From the NCBI GenBank assembly GCA_013112635.1, contig JABFGF010000001.1, positions 372,001 through 436,000 of the forward strand: a stretch of 64,000 bases of DNA. The letters are read 5' to 3'. Below are positions 26,957-35,487 of this stretch, piece after piece. The notes beneath the pieces are model-generated. The model was not told where the DNA came from. It was given only the letters and a program-made list of their open reading frames with translations, and did not search any database. The translations under genes were made by a program, and so were the position numbers. The stretch comes from Calditrichota bacterium (GTDB lineage Bacteria > Calditrichota > Calditrichia > Calditrichales > J004). Each line of letters begins with the position of its first letter. Position 1 is the stretch's first letter.

Positions 26957-26981
26957 GACTTGTTCAAAAGGACACTACCGT

Positions 26982-27060
26982 GTCATTCCTGATTGTTCTT
27001 AACAGGGATCATTATACTTAGTAGCAGTTTAGATTCCCGCTTAAACCCTGCGGGAATGAC
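26982..27060. repeat. Composite palindromic element between sufC and sufD
   Basis: 79 bp bounded by GTCATTCCTG and CGGGAATGAC, inverted at nine of ten positions. There are two internal hairpins: ATTCCTG with CAGGGAT, and a perfect ATTCCCGC/GCGGGAAT. It is the REP/MITE-like intergenic type, and GC-richer than its surroundings. It has the same end sequences as the element at 28441. Confidence 0.75.
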
Positions 27061-27108
27061 AAAAAATGGGTTAATAAAGACAATTGCTGAGAAGCTAAAA
27101 AGGAAATA

Positions 27109-28416
27109 ATGAATACAAAAGATCAAAACAGCGAAAAATACCTGAAAGCATTCAACAGTTATTTTAATGGCCAGGCAAAACAATCTTTTCATAAAATTCG
27201 TGAAGATGCTATTGATAATTTCGACAAACTGGGATTCCCTTCAACAAAAAAAGAAGAGTGGCGTTTTACAAATATCGCCGGGATAGCTAAGTCTGACTTC
27301 AAAATTGCAAAGAGAAACCTTGTTGATCAGGTAACTGAGAAGGATGTTGAATCGTTTTTATATAAAAACTGGCAGGGAACTCAAATAGTATTTATTGACG
27401 GTTTCTTTTCTGAGAAGCTATCAAAGATTGAGAATATATCTGATAAAATTTCGATCAAACCTCTCTCTGCACATCTTGAATCGGATAATGATTTTGTAAG
27501 TGAAAAAATAAGCCAACTTGCTTCTTACGAAAACGAGGCATTTGTTGCGCTTAATACAGCTTTTACTACAGAAGGCTGTGCAATCACAATCCCTGATAAT
27601 ATTGTCGAGAAAAATGGTGTTCATATTGTAAATATTGCAGCATCAGCCGGATGTTTATCTAATCCACGAAATATGCTTATTTGTGGTAAAAATTCCGAAG
27701 CGCTTGTTGTTGAGAGCTATCACACTTTGTCTGATGAAGAGGTATTTGTAAATAGTGTCACAGAAATTTTTATGGATGAAAATGCCAATCTTTATCACTA
27801 CAAATTGCAAAATGAATCATTCAAAAGTAATCATATTGGCAACACAGCTATCAACCAAAAAGCGAATAGCAATTATATTTCTGCATCATTTGATTTTGGT
27901 GGAAAACTCGTCAGAAATAATATTTCAACAGAACTGGATGGAGAAGGAATTAACAGCACTTTGAACGGTTTATACATCGCAAAGGATGCCCAGCATATAG
28001 ACAACCATACGTTTATTGACCATGCCAAAGCGCATTGCGAAAGCCATGAACTTTATCGTGGAATTTTGAAAGATCAAGCAAAAGGTGTTTTTAGTGGCAA
28101 GATTTTGGTTAGGCAGGATGCACAGAAAACGGATGCGAAACAATCCAACAACTGTTTGCTGCTTTCTGAAGACGCCCAAATAGATGCGAAGCCGCAATTG
28201 GAAATCTACGCAGATGATGTAAAATGTACTCACGGTGCTACCGTTGGCCAATTGGATGAAAGTGCCTTGTTTTATTTCCGGGCACGTGGAATTCCCAAAG
28301 AAAAGGCCTTAAGCATGCTAACCTATGCCTTTGCCGAAGAAGTTATTACAGGTGTAAAAAGTAAGCCATTGCAGGATCAAGTTGAACAGCTATTATTGCA
28401 ACGGCTTAGTTCATAA
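27109..28416 (+). CDS. sufD: Fe-S assembly protein SufD
   Basis: 435 residues, a partner of SufB in the SufBC2D complex. The N-terminal helical part contains LGFPSTKKEEWRFTNIA, and the beta-helix core includes LNGLYIAKDAQHIDNHTF and HCESHELYRGILKDQAKGVF. The C-terminus has CTHGATVGQLDESALFYFRA and the helix ending ALSMLTYAFAEEV, all SufD hallmarks. AAGGAAATA precedes the ATG. The 152-base gap before it holds the palindromic element. Confidence 0.96.
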   Translation: MNTKDQNSEKYLKAFNSYFNGQAKQSFHKIREDAIDNFDKLGFPSTKKEEWRFTNIAGIAKSDFKIAKRNLVDQVTEKDVESFLYKNWQGTQIVFIDGFFSEKLSKIENISDKISIKPLSAHLESDNDFVSEKISQLASYENEAFVALNTAFTTEGCAITIPDNIVEKNGVHIVNIAASAGCLSNPRNMLICGKNSEALVVESYHTLSDEEVFVNSVTEIFMDENANLYHYKLQNESFKSNHIGNTAINQKANSNYISASFDFGGKLVRNNISTELDGEGINSTLNGLYIAKDAQHIDNHTFIDHAKAHCESHELYRGILKDQAKGVFSGKILVRQDAQKTDAKQSNNCLLLSEDAQIDAKPQLEIYADDVKCTHGATVGQLDESALFYFRARGIPKEKALSMLTYAFAEEVITGVKSKPLQDQVEQLLLQRLSS

Positions 28417-28440
28417 CGCTTTTCTCGGTGCGGGCGCAGC

Positions 28441-28504
28441 GTCATGCTGAACTTGTTTCAGCATCCATGAATTATTTGTGGATTCCGAAATAAATTCGGA
28501 ATGA
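28441..28504. repeat. Composite palindromic element between sufD and the second DUF59 gene
   Basis: 64 bp with ends GTCAT and ATGAC. The first hairpin is ATGCTGAA/TTCAGCAT around CTTGT, the second ATTCCGAA/TTCGGAAT around ATAAA; both stems are perfect. The CTGAAACAAGTTCAG core (reverse strand) is of a type seen dispersed in many bacterial genomes. A decayed relative is at 17001-17090. Confidence 0.8.
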
Positions 28505-28551
28505 CGAAATTTTTAATAGAAAACATAATAATATAAAGTAAGACGCTACCT

Positions 28552-28869
28552 ATGGAAAACAGCGAAGTAAAAATCTCTAAAGATCAAATCATTGATGCCC
28601 TTAAAGGTGTTTTTGATCCTGAAATCCCGGTTGATATTTATGAGATGGGCCTGGTTTATGATATCAAAATTACCCATTCACAGATTTTGATTTTAATGAC
28701 CCTGACCTCTCCAAGTTGTCCTGCGGCACAATCCATTCCTTTGGATGTACAGGATAAAGTTGGCAGGGTTCCCGGTGTAGAAAACGTAGAGGTTGAAATT
28801 GTTTGGGATCCGCCTTGGGGTATGGAAATGATGTCGGATGAGGCTAAATTGGAATTGGGGTATTTTTGA
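28552..28869 (+). CDS. MIP18/DUF59 family protein (SufT-like), second copy
   Basis: 105 residues. FDPEIPVDIYEMGLVYDIKI and LTSPSCPAAQSIP carry the family signature and conserved cysteine. It ends MMSDEAKLELGYF, similar to the end of the first copy ([13 protein letters not shown]). Its TGA overlaps the sufS ATG (TGATG), so the two are translationally coupled. The position just before sufS is the usual sufT context. Confidence 0.93.
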   Translation: MENSEVKISKDQIIDALKGVFDPEIPVDIYEMGLVYDIKITHSQILILMTLTSPSCPAAQSIPLDVQDKVGRVPGVENVEVEIVWDPPWGMEMMSDEAKLELGYF

Positions 28870-30113
28870 TGCAAACTTTGTCCGTTGAAAAAGAAAAAGT
28901 TTTCGATGTTGAAAAAATCAGGGCCGATTTCCCCATATTAAATGAGACAGTCCACAATAATCCGCTTATATATCTTGATAATGGCGCGACAACTCAAAAA
29001 CCGCAGCAGGTAATAGAGGCGATCTCCACTTATTATACAACATCCAATGCAAATGTGCACAGAGGATTGCACTTGCTGGCAGAACGCGCAACTGAGGGAT
29101 ACGAGAACTGCCGTAAAAAAACCGCTTCTTTTATAAACGCTCCTTCTGAAAAAAATATTATTTTCACCAGAGGTACGACAGAATCGATAAACCTTGTTGC
29201 CTATAGCTGGGCCAGAAAGTTTTTAAAAGCAGGTGATGAAATTCTGGTATCCGAGATGGAGCATCACAGCAATATTGTTCCATGGCATATTCTTGCAAAT
29301 CAAATTGGCGTCAAAGTTGTATTTATCCCACTGAATAAAGATGGGTGTCTAAACATTGATTCTTTGGACAAGCTAATCTCTAACAGGACCAGGCTAATAG
29401 CAATTACACACATGTCAAATGTCCTTGGTACTATAAATCCGATAAAAGAAATTGTAAAACGAGCGCATGATAAAAATATAAAAGTTCTTGTAGACGCAGC
29501 TCAAAGTGTTCCAAACATGCCTGTTGATGTTCATGACCTGGAATGTGATTTTCTTACTTTTTCATCACACAAAATGCTTGGACCTACGGGATTGGGTGTG
29601 TTATTTGTTAAAAAAGAAATACAATATGAAATGGATCCTTTTTTAGGTGGTGGAGAAATGATTTCCACCGTTACAAAAGAACAGGTATCCTGGGCAGATA
29701 TTCCGCACAAATTTGAAGCAGGAACACCAAACATTGCCGCTACTTTTGGCTTTTCAGCTGCTCTTGATTATCTAGATAATTTGGGAATGGAATATATTGA
29801 AAACTACAAAAAAAGATTAACATTGTATGCAATCGATAACATGAAGAGAATACCGGGTTTAGAAATTTTTGGCGAGGCTGAAGAACGCGGTGCAGCTGTT
29901 GCTTTTAATATAAAAAATATTCATCCATTCGACCTGGCCCAGTTTTTAGACCAAAATGGTATTGCCATTCGATCAGGACATCATTGTGCTCAACCTTTAA
30001 TGCAATGTCTAAATATAACTGGAGCAGCAAGGGCAAGTTTTTATATTTACAATACATTTCAGGAAGTGGATATATTTGTCGAAAAACTGCAAAAAGCCAC
30101 CCATTTTTTTTAA
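28869..30113 (+). CDS. sufS: Cysteine desulfurase SufS
   Basis: 414 residues from ATG 28869, overlapping the preceding stop. This PLP enzyme takes sulfur from cysteine as a persulfide for Fe-S assembly. It has YLDNGATTQKPQQVIEA at the N-terminus, EMEHHSNIVPWH, the PLP lysine K235 in SSHKMLGPTG, and the persulfide cysteine C373 in RSGHHCAQPLMQ, which is the group II (SufS) form. No SufE or SufU follows in this window, so the sulfur acceptor must be encoded elsewhere or be replaced. It is the last SUF gene; no good terminator was found after it. Confidence 0.96.
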   Translation: MQTLSVEKEKVFDVEKIRADFPILNETVHNNPLIYLDNGATTQKPQQVIEAISTYYTTSNANVHRGLHLLAERATEGYENCRKKTASFINAPSEKNIIFTRGTTESINLVAYSWARKFLKAGDEILVSEMEHHSNIVPWHILANQIGVKVVFIPLNKDGCLNIDSLDKLISNRTRLIAITHMSNVLGTINPIKEIVKRAHDKNIKVLVDAAQSVPNMPVDVHDLECDFLTFSSHKMLGPTGLGVLFVKKEIQYEMDPFLGGGEMISTVTKEQVSWADIPHKFEAGTPNIAATFGFSAALDYLDNLGMEYIENYKKRLTLYAIDNMKRIPGLEIFGEAEERGAAVAFNIKNIHPFDLAQFLDQNGIAIRSGHHCAQPLMQCLNITGAARASFYIYNTFQEVDIFVEKLQKATHFF

Positions 30114-30214
30114 AAGTTACCCGACTCATATAAAATTCCTCAAAACCATCATATCTAATTACCCGCATCATTTAAGTTGATTGGATTTTAAAGTAATACT
30201 ATATTTTCAAATCT

Positions 30215-31363
30215 ATGAAAAATTCCAAAGAATCTCAGCCTCAACTTGATCTTATTAAAAAAAAGGAACTGGTTCGATTACGCCGGAATTACTCAAAACC
30301 AATTCTTGGTATTACAGGCTATCTTGGTAAAACAACTTTAATTACAATGCTCTCTGCTGTTTTGAGCTCACGTGGAAAAGTTCTAAAAACACCCCATGGA
30401 AGTGGATCGTGGGAGAATAATTTAGAAACACTTAGCAGGCTCGATGAGCAATATGATTATACAATTTTTGAGTTTGATTATCAGCATGGCAAGAATTTTG
30501 CTGGCTTATTGCGACTGATAAAGCCAAACGTGGCTGTAATTACAAATATTGGAGATGCACATTTAAGTTATTTGCGGGATGCAATGACTCTGGCTTTACA
30601 AAGATCAGAGGTTATAAAATATATAGCCCGCGATGGCGTAGCAATCCTTAACCAGGATGATGACATGAGTTCAGCACTGAGCCAGCATATTATTACGCCA
30701 AATATTGTTAAATATGGAATGAATCATAGCGCAGATTTTTTTGCTTCTGATATTGAACAATTAGGGCCAAATGGGATTAGGTTTAATTTAAATGGTAATA
30801 AAAAAATTGAGCTTCCTTTGTATAGTGTGTTTAATGTTTACAGTTTTTTGGCTTGTGCAGCAACTTGTTCTAATCTTGGAATTCCCATTGAAGAAACAGT
30901 TGAATTAATCAGAAAAAAATTTACGTTACCAAAGGGGCGTGGAAATCTTCAAAAAATAAAAAGTATTTATTTACTCGATGAGAGTTATCTTGGTACATCA
31001 CGTTCGGTAAGTAAAGCGGCGCGAACGCTGGTAGGATTTGGACCATACACTAAGAAGACCGTTTTAATTATTGGCGATATGACTGAGCAAGGTTTGAAAA
31101 TTGAAGACAGGCATTTAAATATGGGGCATTTTTTATCTGCTTTGCCAATCGACTACCTGATTACATTGGGACATTACGCCGAATATATTGCTAAAGGCGC
31201 TTCTTTGATCAAATCAAAATCAAAGAAAATTATATCTGTAAAAAATGTAAATGAACTTTTAAATACACTGGAAACAATATTAACACCCAATATGGCCATT
31301 TCTGTTAAAGGACTGGGAAATATTGTTTTTCACAGAATCAGAACATTAATCGAAAAATTTTAA
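30215..31363 (+). CDS. Mur ligase family protein (MurF-like, role uncertain)
   Basis: 382 residues. The ATP site is ITGYLGKTTL near residues 33-42, close to the MurF form (ITGSNGKTT). VITNIGDAHLSYLRD resembles the IG-AHL motif of the central domain, and LLDESYLGTSRSVSKAA takes the place of MurF's DDSYNANP-type motif at the start of the C-terminal domain. The N-terminal substrate (UDP-binding) domain of true MurF is missing: only about 30 residues precede the P-loop. An amide-bond or related ligase is likely, but its substrates are unknown. It is not among other cell-wall genes; the OmpA-like gene follows after 15 bases, so the two may be cotranscribed and act on the envelope. Confidence 0.75.
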   Translation: MKNSKESQPQLDLIKKKELVRLRRNYSKPILGITGYLGKTTLITMLSAVLSSRGKVLKTPHGSGSWENNLETLSRLDEQYDYTIFEFDYQHGKNFAGLLRLIKPNVAVITNIGDAHLSYLRDAMTLALQRSEVIKYIARDGVAILNQDDDMSSALSQHIITPNIVKYGMNHSADFFASDIEQLGPNGIRFNLNGNKKIELPLYSVFNVYSFLACAATCSNLGIPIEETVELIRKKFTLPKGRGNLQKIKSIYLLDESYLGTSRSVSKAARTLVGFGPYTKKTVLIIGDMTEQGLKIEDRHLNMGHFLSALPIDYLITLGHYAEYIAKGASLIKSKSKKIISVKNVNELLNTLETILTPNMAISVKGLGNIVFHRIRTLIEKF

Positions 31364-31378
31364 AAAAAGGTGAAAACT

Positions 31379-32779
31379 ATGAAAGCAACCTTAATTAGTA
31401 TGTTATTAGTAATGAGTTTTGTTATAAACGGGTTTAGCCAAACGACTGCAAAAGATAAGTTTTTTGCAGACTATGAATCGTTAATTGAACAAGTACGTTC
31501 AGGTAATGGTGAAATTTTATCTCCTGAGTTTTATAAGAATGCAGTTGAAGTTTATCAAGAAGCCATTGAAGCTTATGAAGAAAAAGAAAGCCAAAAAATC
31601 ATTCGTGAAAAACTTGATGAATCGGCAAAGTATGCACGTGATGCCCTGGGGATTATAAAGCTTGCTAATTTGACCTTAAAACAAACAATAGATGCCCGAG
31701 AAGCTGCTTTATCAGCTGAAGCGCCAATCTATGCAGCAAAATTGTGGGAAGAAGCAGAAGAAGAATTTCGTGAAGCAACTCAAAACCTGGAAGATGATGA
31801 TATTGATGATGCCAAAGAGTATGGACAAACGGCTCAGCAACTGTTTAACCAATCCGAACTATTGGGAATTAAGAACGGTATTTTGGGAGAAGCCAGGGAA
31901 AAAGTAAAACTGGCTGAAGAAGCTGAAGCGGGTGAATATTCATTCCATACTTTAACTGATGCCCAGAATTTACTGGTTGAAACGGAAAGGTTGCTGGATG
32001 GTGACAGATATGCGCGCGAAGAGGCAATTCAAAAAGCTGCTAAGGCTTCTTATCAGGGATCACATGCTGCATATCTTGCAAAAACAATAAAAGCGCTTTC
32101 TACAAAAGATGAAAATTGGGAAAACTTAATTTTAAAGTTTGAAGAATTTTTAACAGAATTTGGAAGTCAATTCAACTATAAGCCACAATTTGACGAGGGT
32201 TTTGATAATAGCGTCAGATCAATTTCCGAATATATTAAAACTCTTAAAGAAGATAAAAAACAGTTAATCCAGGAAAATGGCAGGCTTCAAGAAGAGTTAA
32301 ACTCTGTAAAAGAGCGGGAAGAAAACTATTCTGCTGAGCTTGAGAAAAAGAAAGACAAGGAACGACGAATTGACAAAGTGAAGTCTCTTTTTTCTTCAAA
32401 TGAGGCGAAAGTAATTTATGAAGGTGATAATCTGATTATCCGTTTATTTGGAATAAACTTTCCGTCGGGTAAAGCAATAATTCAACCGGAATATTTTTCA
32501 CTATTAACAAAAGTGCAACAGGCATTGCGTGAGTTTCAGGATAGCCATTATTTAATTGAAGGGCATACGGATGCTTTAGGTAATAATAACAGGAATAAAA
32601 TTTTATCTGAAAAAAGAGCCCTTTCTGTTAGGGAATATTTAATTGCCAATATGGATTTAAGCGACTCCCAAATTACTCACATTGGTTTTGGTGAATCAAA
32701 ACCTGTGGCATCAAATGAAACAAGGCAGGGCAGAGAGTTAAACAGAAGAATTGATGTCGTGATTAATATTAGCGAATAA
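31379..32779 (+). CDS. OmpA-family peptidoglycan-binding protein with helical N-terminal region
   Basis: 466 residues from ATG 31379, preferred over GTG 31370 because AAGGTGA lies before it and the signal peptide (MKATLISMLLVMSFVINGFSQ) begins there. Residues about 25-240 are rich in Glu, Ala and Lys and helical, with repeat-like stretches as in DUF4398-type lipoproteins. Residues about 280-330 form a coiled coil. The C-terminal OmpA domain (about 345-466) has FPSGKAIIQPEYF, LIEGHTDALGNNNRN, LSEKRALSVREYL and GRELNRRIDVVI, which bind peptidoglycan diaminopimelate. It probably tethers the outer membrane to the cell wall. Confidence 0.92.
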   Translation: MKATLISMLLVMSFVINGFSQTTAKDKFFADYESLIEQVRSGNGEILSPEFYKNAVEVYQEAIEAYEEKESQKIIREKLDESAKYARDALGIIKLANLTLKQTIDAREAALSAEAPIYAAKLWEEAEEEFREATQNLEDDDIDDAKEYGQTAQQLFNQSELLGIKNGILGEAREKVKLAEEAEAGEYSFHTLTDAQNLLVETERLLDGDRYAREEAIQKAAKASYQGSHAAYLAKTIKALSTKDENWENLILKFEEFLTEFGSQFNYKPQFDEGFDNSVRSISEYIKTLKEDKKQLIQENGRLQEELNSVKEREENYSAELEKKKDKERRIDKVKSLFSSNEAKVIYEGDNLIIRLFGINFPSGKAIIQPEYFSLLTKVQQALREFQDSHYLIEGHTDALGNNNRNKILSEKRALSVREYLIANMDLSDSQITHIGFGESKPVASNETRQGRELNRRIDVVINISE

Positions 32780-32922
32780 TCCATTTTATTTACGAAAATA
32801 AATTTTATATTTTTTATCAATTACGTCAATCTTTATATTGCCCTGATTATTTTGTGTGCTTTAAATTGACTAACCGAATGTAGACATTATCGTTTTATTC
32901 TATTTTTAGGGAGCTTCCAAGT

Positions 32923-34071
32923 TTGAAAGGAATTGGATTACGGGATAAAATCTCTGTAGACTCACGCGAGTTTCAGGTTCACACAGGTAATGATCCTTTA
33001 AAAAATATTGTTAAAAGTGAGGTGTTTGAAAAAGGGAAGTTTCTATTCAGCGCAGAAGATCCATATTCTGTCCGTGAAAACAAAGAAACTGAAATTGATG
33101 AAGAATATCTCAAAGACATTACTTTTGAACAGCATCAAAATACACTTGATGAGATTAAGATTCTTTTTTTAGTCAATGAAAAAATAAAACAAATAAGACA
33201 GCACCTACCTCATTTCCGCCTTGGTAAAGTTTTTTTAAACCGCAATTTCATAGATGAAGCAATAAATAACCTGAAGCGAGTTGTAGAACTAAAACCCGAT
33301 TTTGTCCGTGGGCATATTAAACTTGGCCTGGCCTACTTTAAACAGACAAAATATATGGATGCGATCAAAGCTTTTTTACAGGCGCATAAGATAGAACCTG
33401 AATATCCTGATATTTTAAATAATTTGGGTGTTACTTATGCCAAAACGAATAATTTTGCAGCCGCCTCTAAGTTTTTAAAAAAAGCTTTGGAAATTAAACC
33501 AAACTTCAAAGAAGCTAATTTTAACCTAGGTATCGTTTTGTTCTTATCATCTATCGCTGATGATGAAGATGAATCAAAAGTTATCATTCCTGCAAGATTT
33601 ATTCGCTCTTTTAAAGAAATCCTTAAAATGAGTTCGTTTCAATCAAAGTATTGGCATGAAAGGTTTATTCTGACCCAGCAGGCTCTGGAAGAAGGAAAAA
33701 AGAAGAATGTAGTTGCCGCGCTGGAAAAAATTCAATCCGAAATTATGTTTCAGGAAGACAGCAGTGATATAATGGATTATTTTTTCTTGCAGTTTATGTT
33801 TGGTGGATCAGAATTGAAACACACCAAGCTTGACTTTTTTGAAGAATTGATTACTGCCGAGGTTGAAAGAAATAACACATATGCCGATTATTGGAATGAA
33901 CTGGGAATTATCCATCTTGTTCAATGCCGCGAGTATTTTACCAAAGCAATCGCAGAGTTTGAAAAATCCACGAAAATTGACCCCGATTTTGAAACAGCAC
34001 AAAAAAACACCGAACTCTTAAGACACAACAAGCAAGGCTTCCTGATCTTGCTGCGGGCCATCCTAAAATAA
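32923..34071 (+). CDS. Cytoplasmic TPR-repeat protein
   Basis: 382 residues without a signal peptide. TPR units occupy about 98-205 (for example LGKVFLNRNFIDEAINNLKR, then YMDAIKAFLQAHKIEPEYPD and KFLKKALEIKPNFKEANFN) and again near 320-370. The first 90 residues are charged and match no family I know. TTG at 32923 is taken as the start, with AGGGAG 9 bases upstream; no in-frame ATG lies close by. It ends four bases before the NtrC-type regulator gene, so the pair is an operon and the TPR protein may act with or on that regulator. Confidence 0.82.
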   Translation: MKGIGLRDKISVDSREFQVHTGNDPLKNIVKSEVFEKGKFLFSAEDPYSVRENKETEIDEEYLKDITFEQHQNTLDEIKILFLVNEKIKQIRQHLPHFRLGKVFLNRNFIDEAINNLKRVVELKPDFVRGHIKLGLAYFKQTKYMDAIKAFLQAHKIEPEYPDILNNLGVTYAKTNNFAAASKFLKKALEIKPNFKEANFNLGIVLFLSSIADDEDESKVIIPARFIRSFKEILKMSSFQSKYWHERFILTQQALEEGKKKNVVAALEKIQSEIMFQEDSSDIMDYFFLQFMFGGSELKHTKLDFFEELITAEVERNNTYADYWNELGIIHLVQCREYFTKAIAEFEKSTKIDPDFETAQKNTELLRHNKQGFLILLRAILK

Positions 34072-34075
34072 CATC

Positions 34076-35413
34076 ATGGAAAGAAAAATTCTTGTTGTTG
34101 ACAATGAAAAGCGAATGTGTACGCTTATAAAGCAATCGCTTGAAATTGAAAATTATAACGTACAAACAGCATACTCCGGCAATGAGGCTTTTGAATTATT
34201 GCAAAATAATTTTTTTGATGTGGTGATCACCGATTTAAAAATGACTCCAGTCGATGGGCTGCAAGTTTTGGACTACGTTAAGAGAAATCATCCTTCAACC
34301 GAGGTTATTTTGATCACAGCTTTTGCTACACAGGAAACAGCACTGGAAGCAATGAAAGCAGGAGCTTATGATTACCTGATTAAACCTTTTAAAATGGATG
34401 AGCTGTTGCTGAGGATTGATCGAGTTCTGAAACAAAAAGAAATTTTAAAAGAAAATGAAGAATTAAAAAAACGCCATGAGCAACCTACTCATTTATCGGG
34501 GATAATCGGTAAAAGCAAAAAAATGCGCGAAGTGTTTGACCTGATAAAACGGGTAAGCAAGCAAGATGCCGCTGTACTTATCCGAGGTGAGAGTGGCACT
34601 GGAAAGGAGCTTGCAGCAAATGCTATCCATTCAGAAAGTGACAGGCAATCCAAACCCATGGTGGCGATAAATTGCGCTGCATTGCCGGAGAACCTGCTTG
34701 AGAGTGAGTTGTTTGGGTATGAGAAAGGTGCCTTTACAGGAGCGACCCAATCTAAAAAAGGCCTGTTTGAAATGGCCAGCGGCAGTACACTTTTCCTGGA
34801 TGAAATTGGTGATCTTTCCTTGGGCTTGCAGGCAAAATTATTGCGGGTTTTACAAAATAATGAAGTATTTCACCTTGGTGGAAGGGAAGCCATTAAAGTT
34901 GATGTACGCCTGATTACGGCCACACACCAAAACTTAGAAAAAATGATTGAAGAACAAACTTTCCGTTCGGATTTATATTACCGCATTAATTTGTTCCCGA
35001 TTGTCCTACCGCCATTGAGAGAACGCAAAGAAGATATTCCCGAGTTAATTGAATTTTTTATGCTTAAACACCCAGATAAAATTTTATCTCCTATGGCAAA
35101 ACTATCGTTAATGGAATATGATTATCCCGGAAATATCCGAGAACTGGAAAATATACTTTCACGCGAAGCAATTATTTCTGAAAAAATTATTGAGGAAATC
35201 AATTTGCCAGCAACATCATTTTCAGAAGAATCAAGTCCAAAACAATTTGGTGTATTGCCTGAACAAGGTTTGATTATTGATGAGTTGTTAAAAAATCTTA
35301 TAATACAGGCGCTTGAAAAATCTGGTGGAAAAAAAAGCAAAGCGGCAGAATTACTCGGTGTAACCCGCCGCCGTTTATATTCAATGATGGAAACACATGG
35401 GATTGAATATTGA
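34076..35413 (+). CDS. NtrC-family sigma-54-dependent response regulator
   Basis: 445 residues. The receiver domain has D53 in VITDLKMTPVDG. The AAA+ domain follows: Walker A GESGTGKE at 171-178, the sigma-54-contacting GAFTGA at 218-223, Walker B LFLDEIGDLSLG, and FRSDLYYRINLFPIVLPPLRER. A Fis-type helix-turn-helix closes the protein (SGGKKSKAAELLGVTRRRLY). It activates sigma-54 promoters after phosphorylation. No kinase gene is adjacent; the upstream TPR gene is four bases away. Confidence 0.96.
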   Translation: MERKILVVDNEKRMCTLIKQSLEIENYNVQTAYSGNEAFELLQNNFFDVVITDLKMTPVDGLQVLDYVKRNHPSTEVILITAFATQETALEAMKAGAYDYLIKPFKMDELLLRIDRVLKQKEILKENEELKKRHEQPTHLSGIIGKSKKMREVFDLIKRVSKQDAAVLIRGESGTGKELAANAIHSESDRQSKPMVAINCAALPENLLESELFGYEKGAFTGATQSKKGLFEMASGSTLFLDEIGDLSLGLQAKLLRVLQNNEVFHLGGREAIKVDVRLITATHQNLEKMIEEQTFRSDLYYRINLFPIVLPPLRERKEDIPELIEFFMLKHPDKILSPMAKLSLMEYDYPGNIRELENILSREAIISEKIIEEINLPATSFSEESSPKQFGVLPEQGLIIDELLKNLIIQALEKSGGKKSKAAELLGVTRRRLYSMMETHGIEY

Positions 35414-35487
35414 AATATTGTTTATTGCGTATTATTGAATAATCTGTATTTTAATTATCAATTATCAATCTTACAATCATCAATCTT

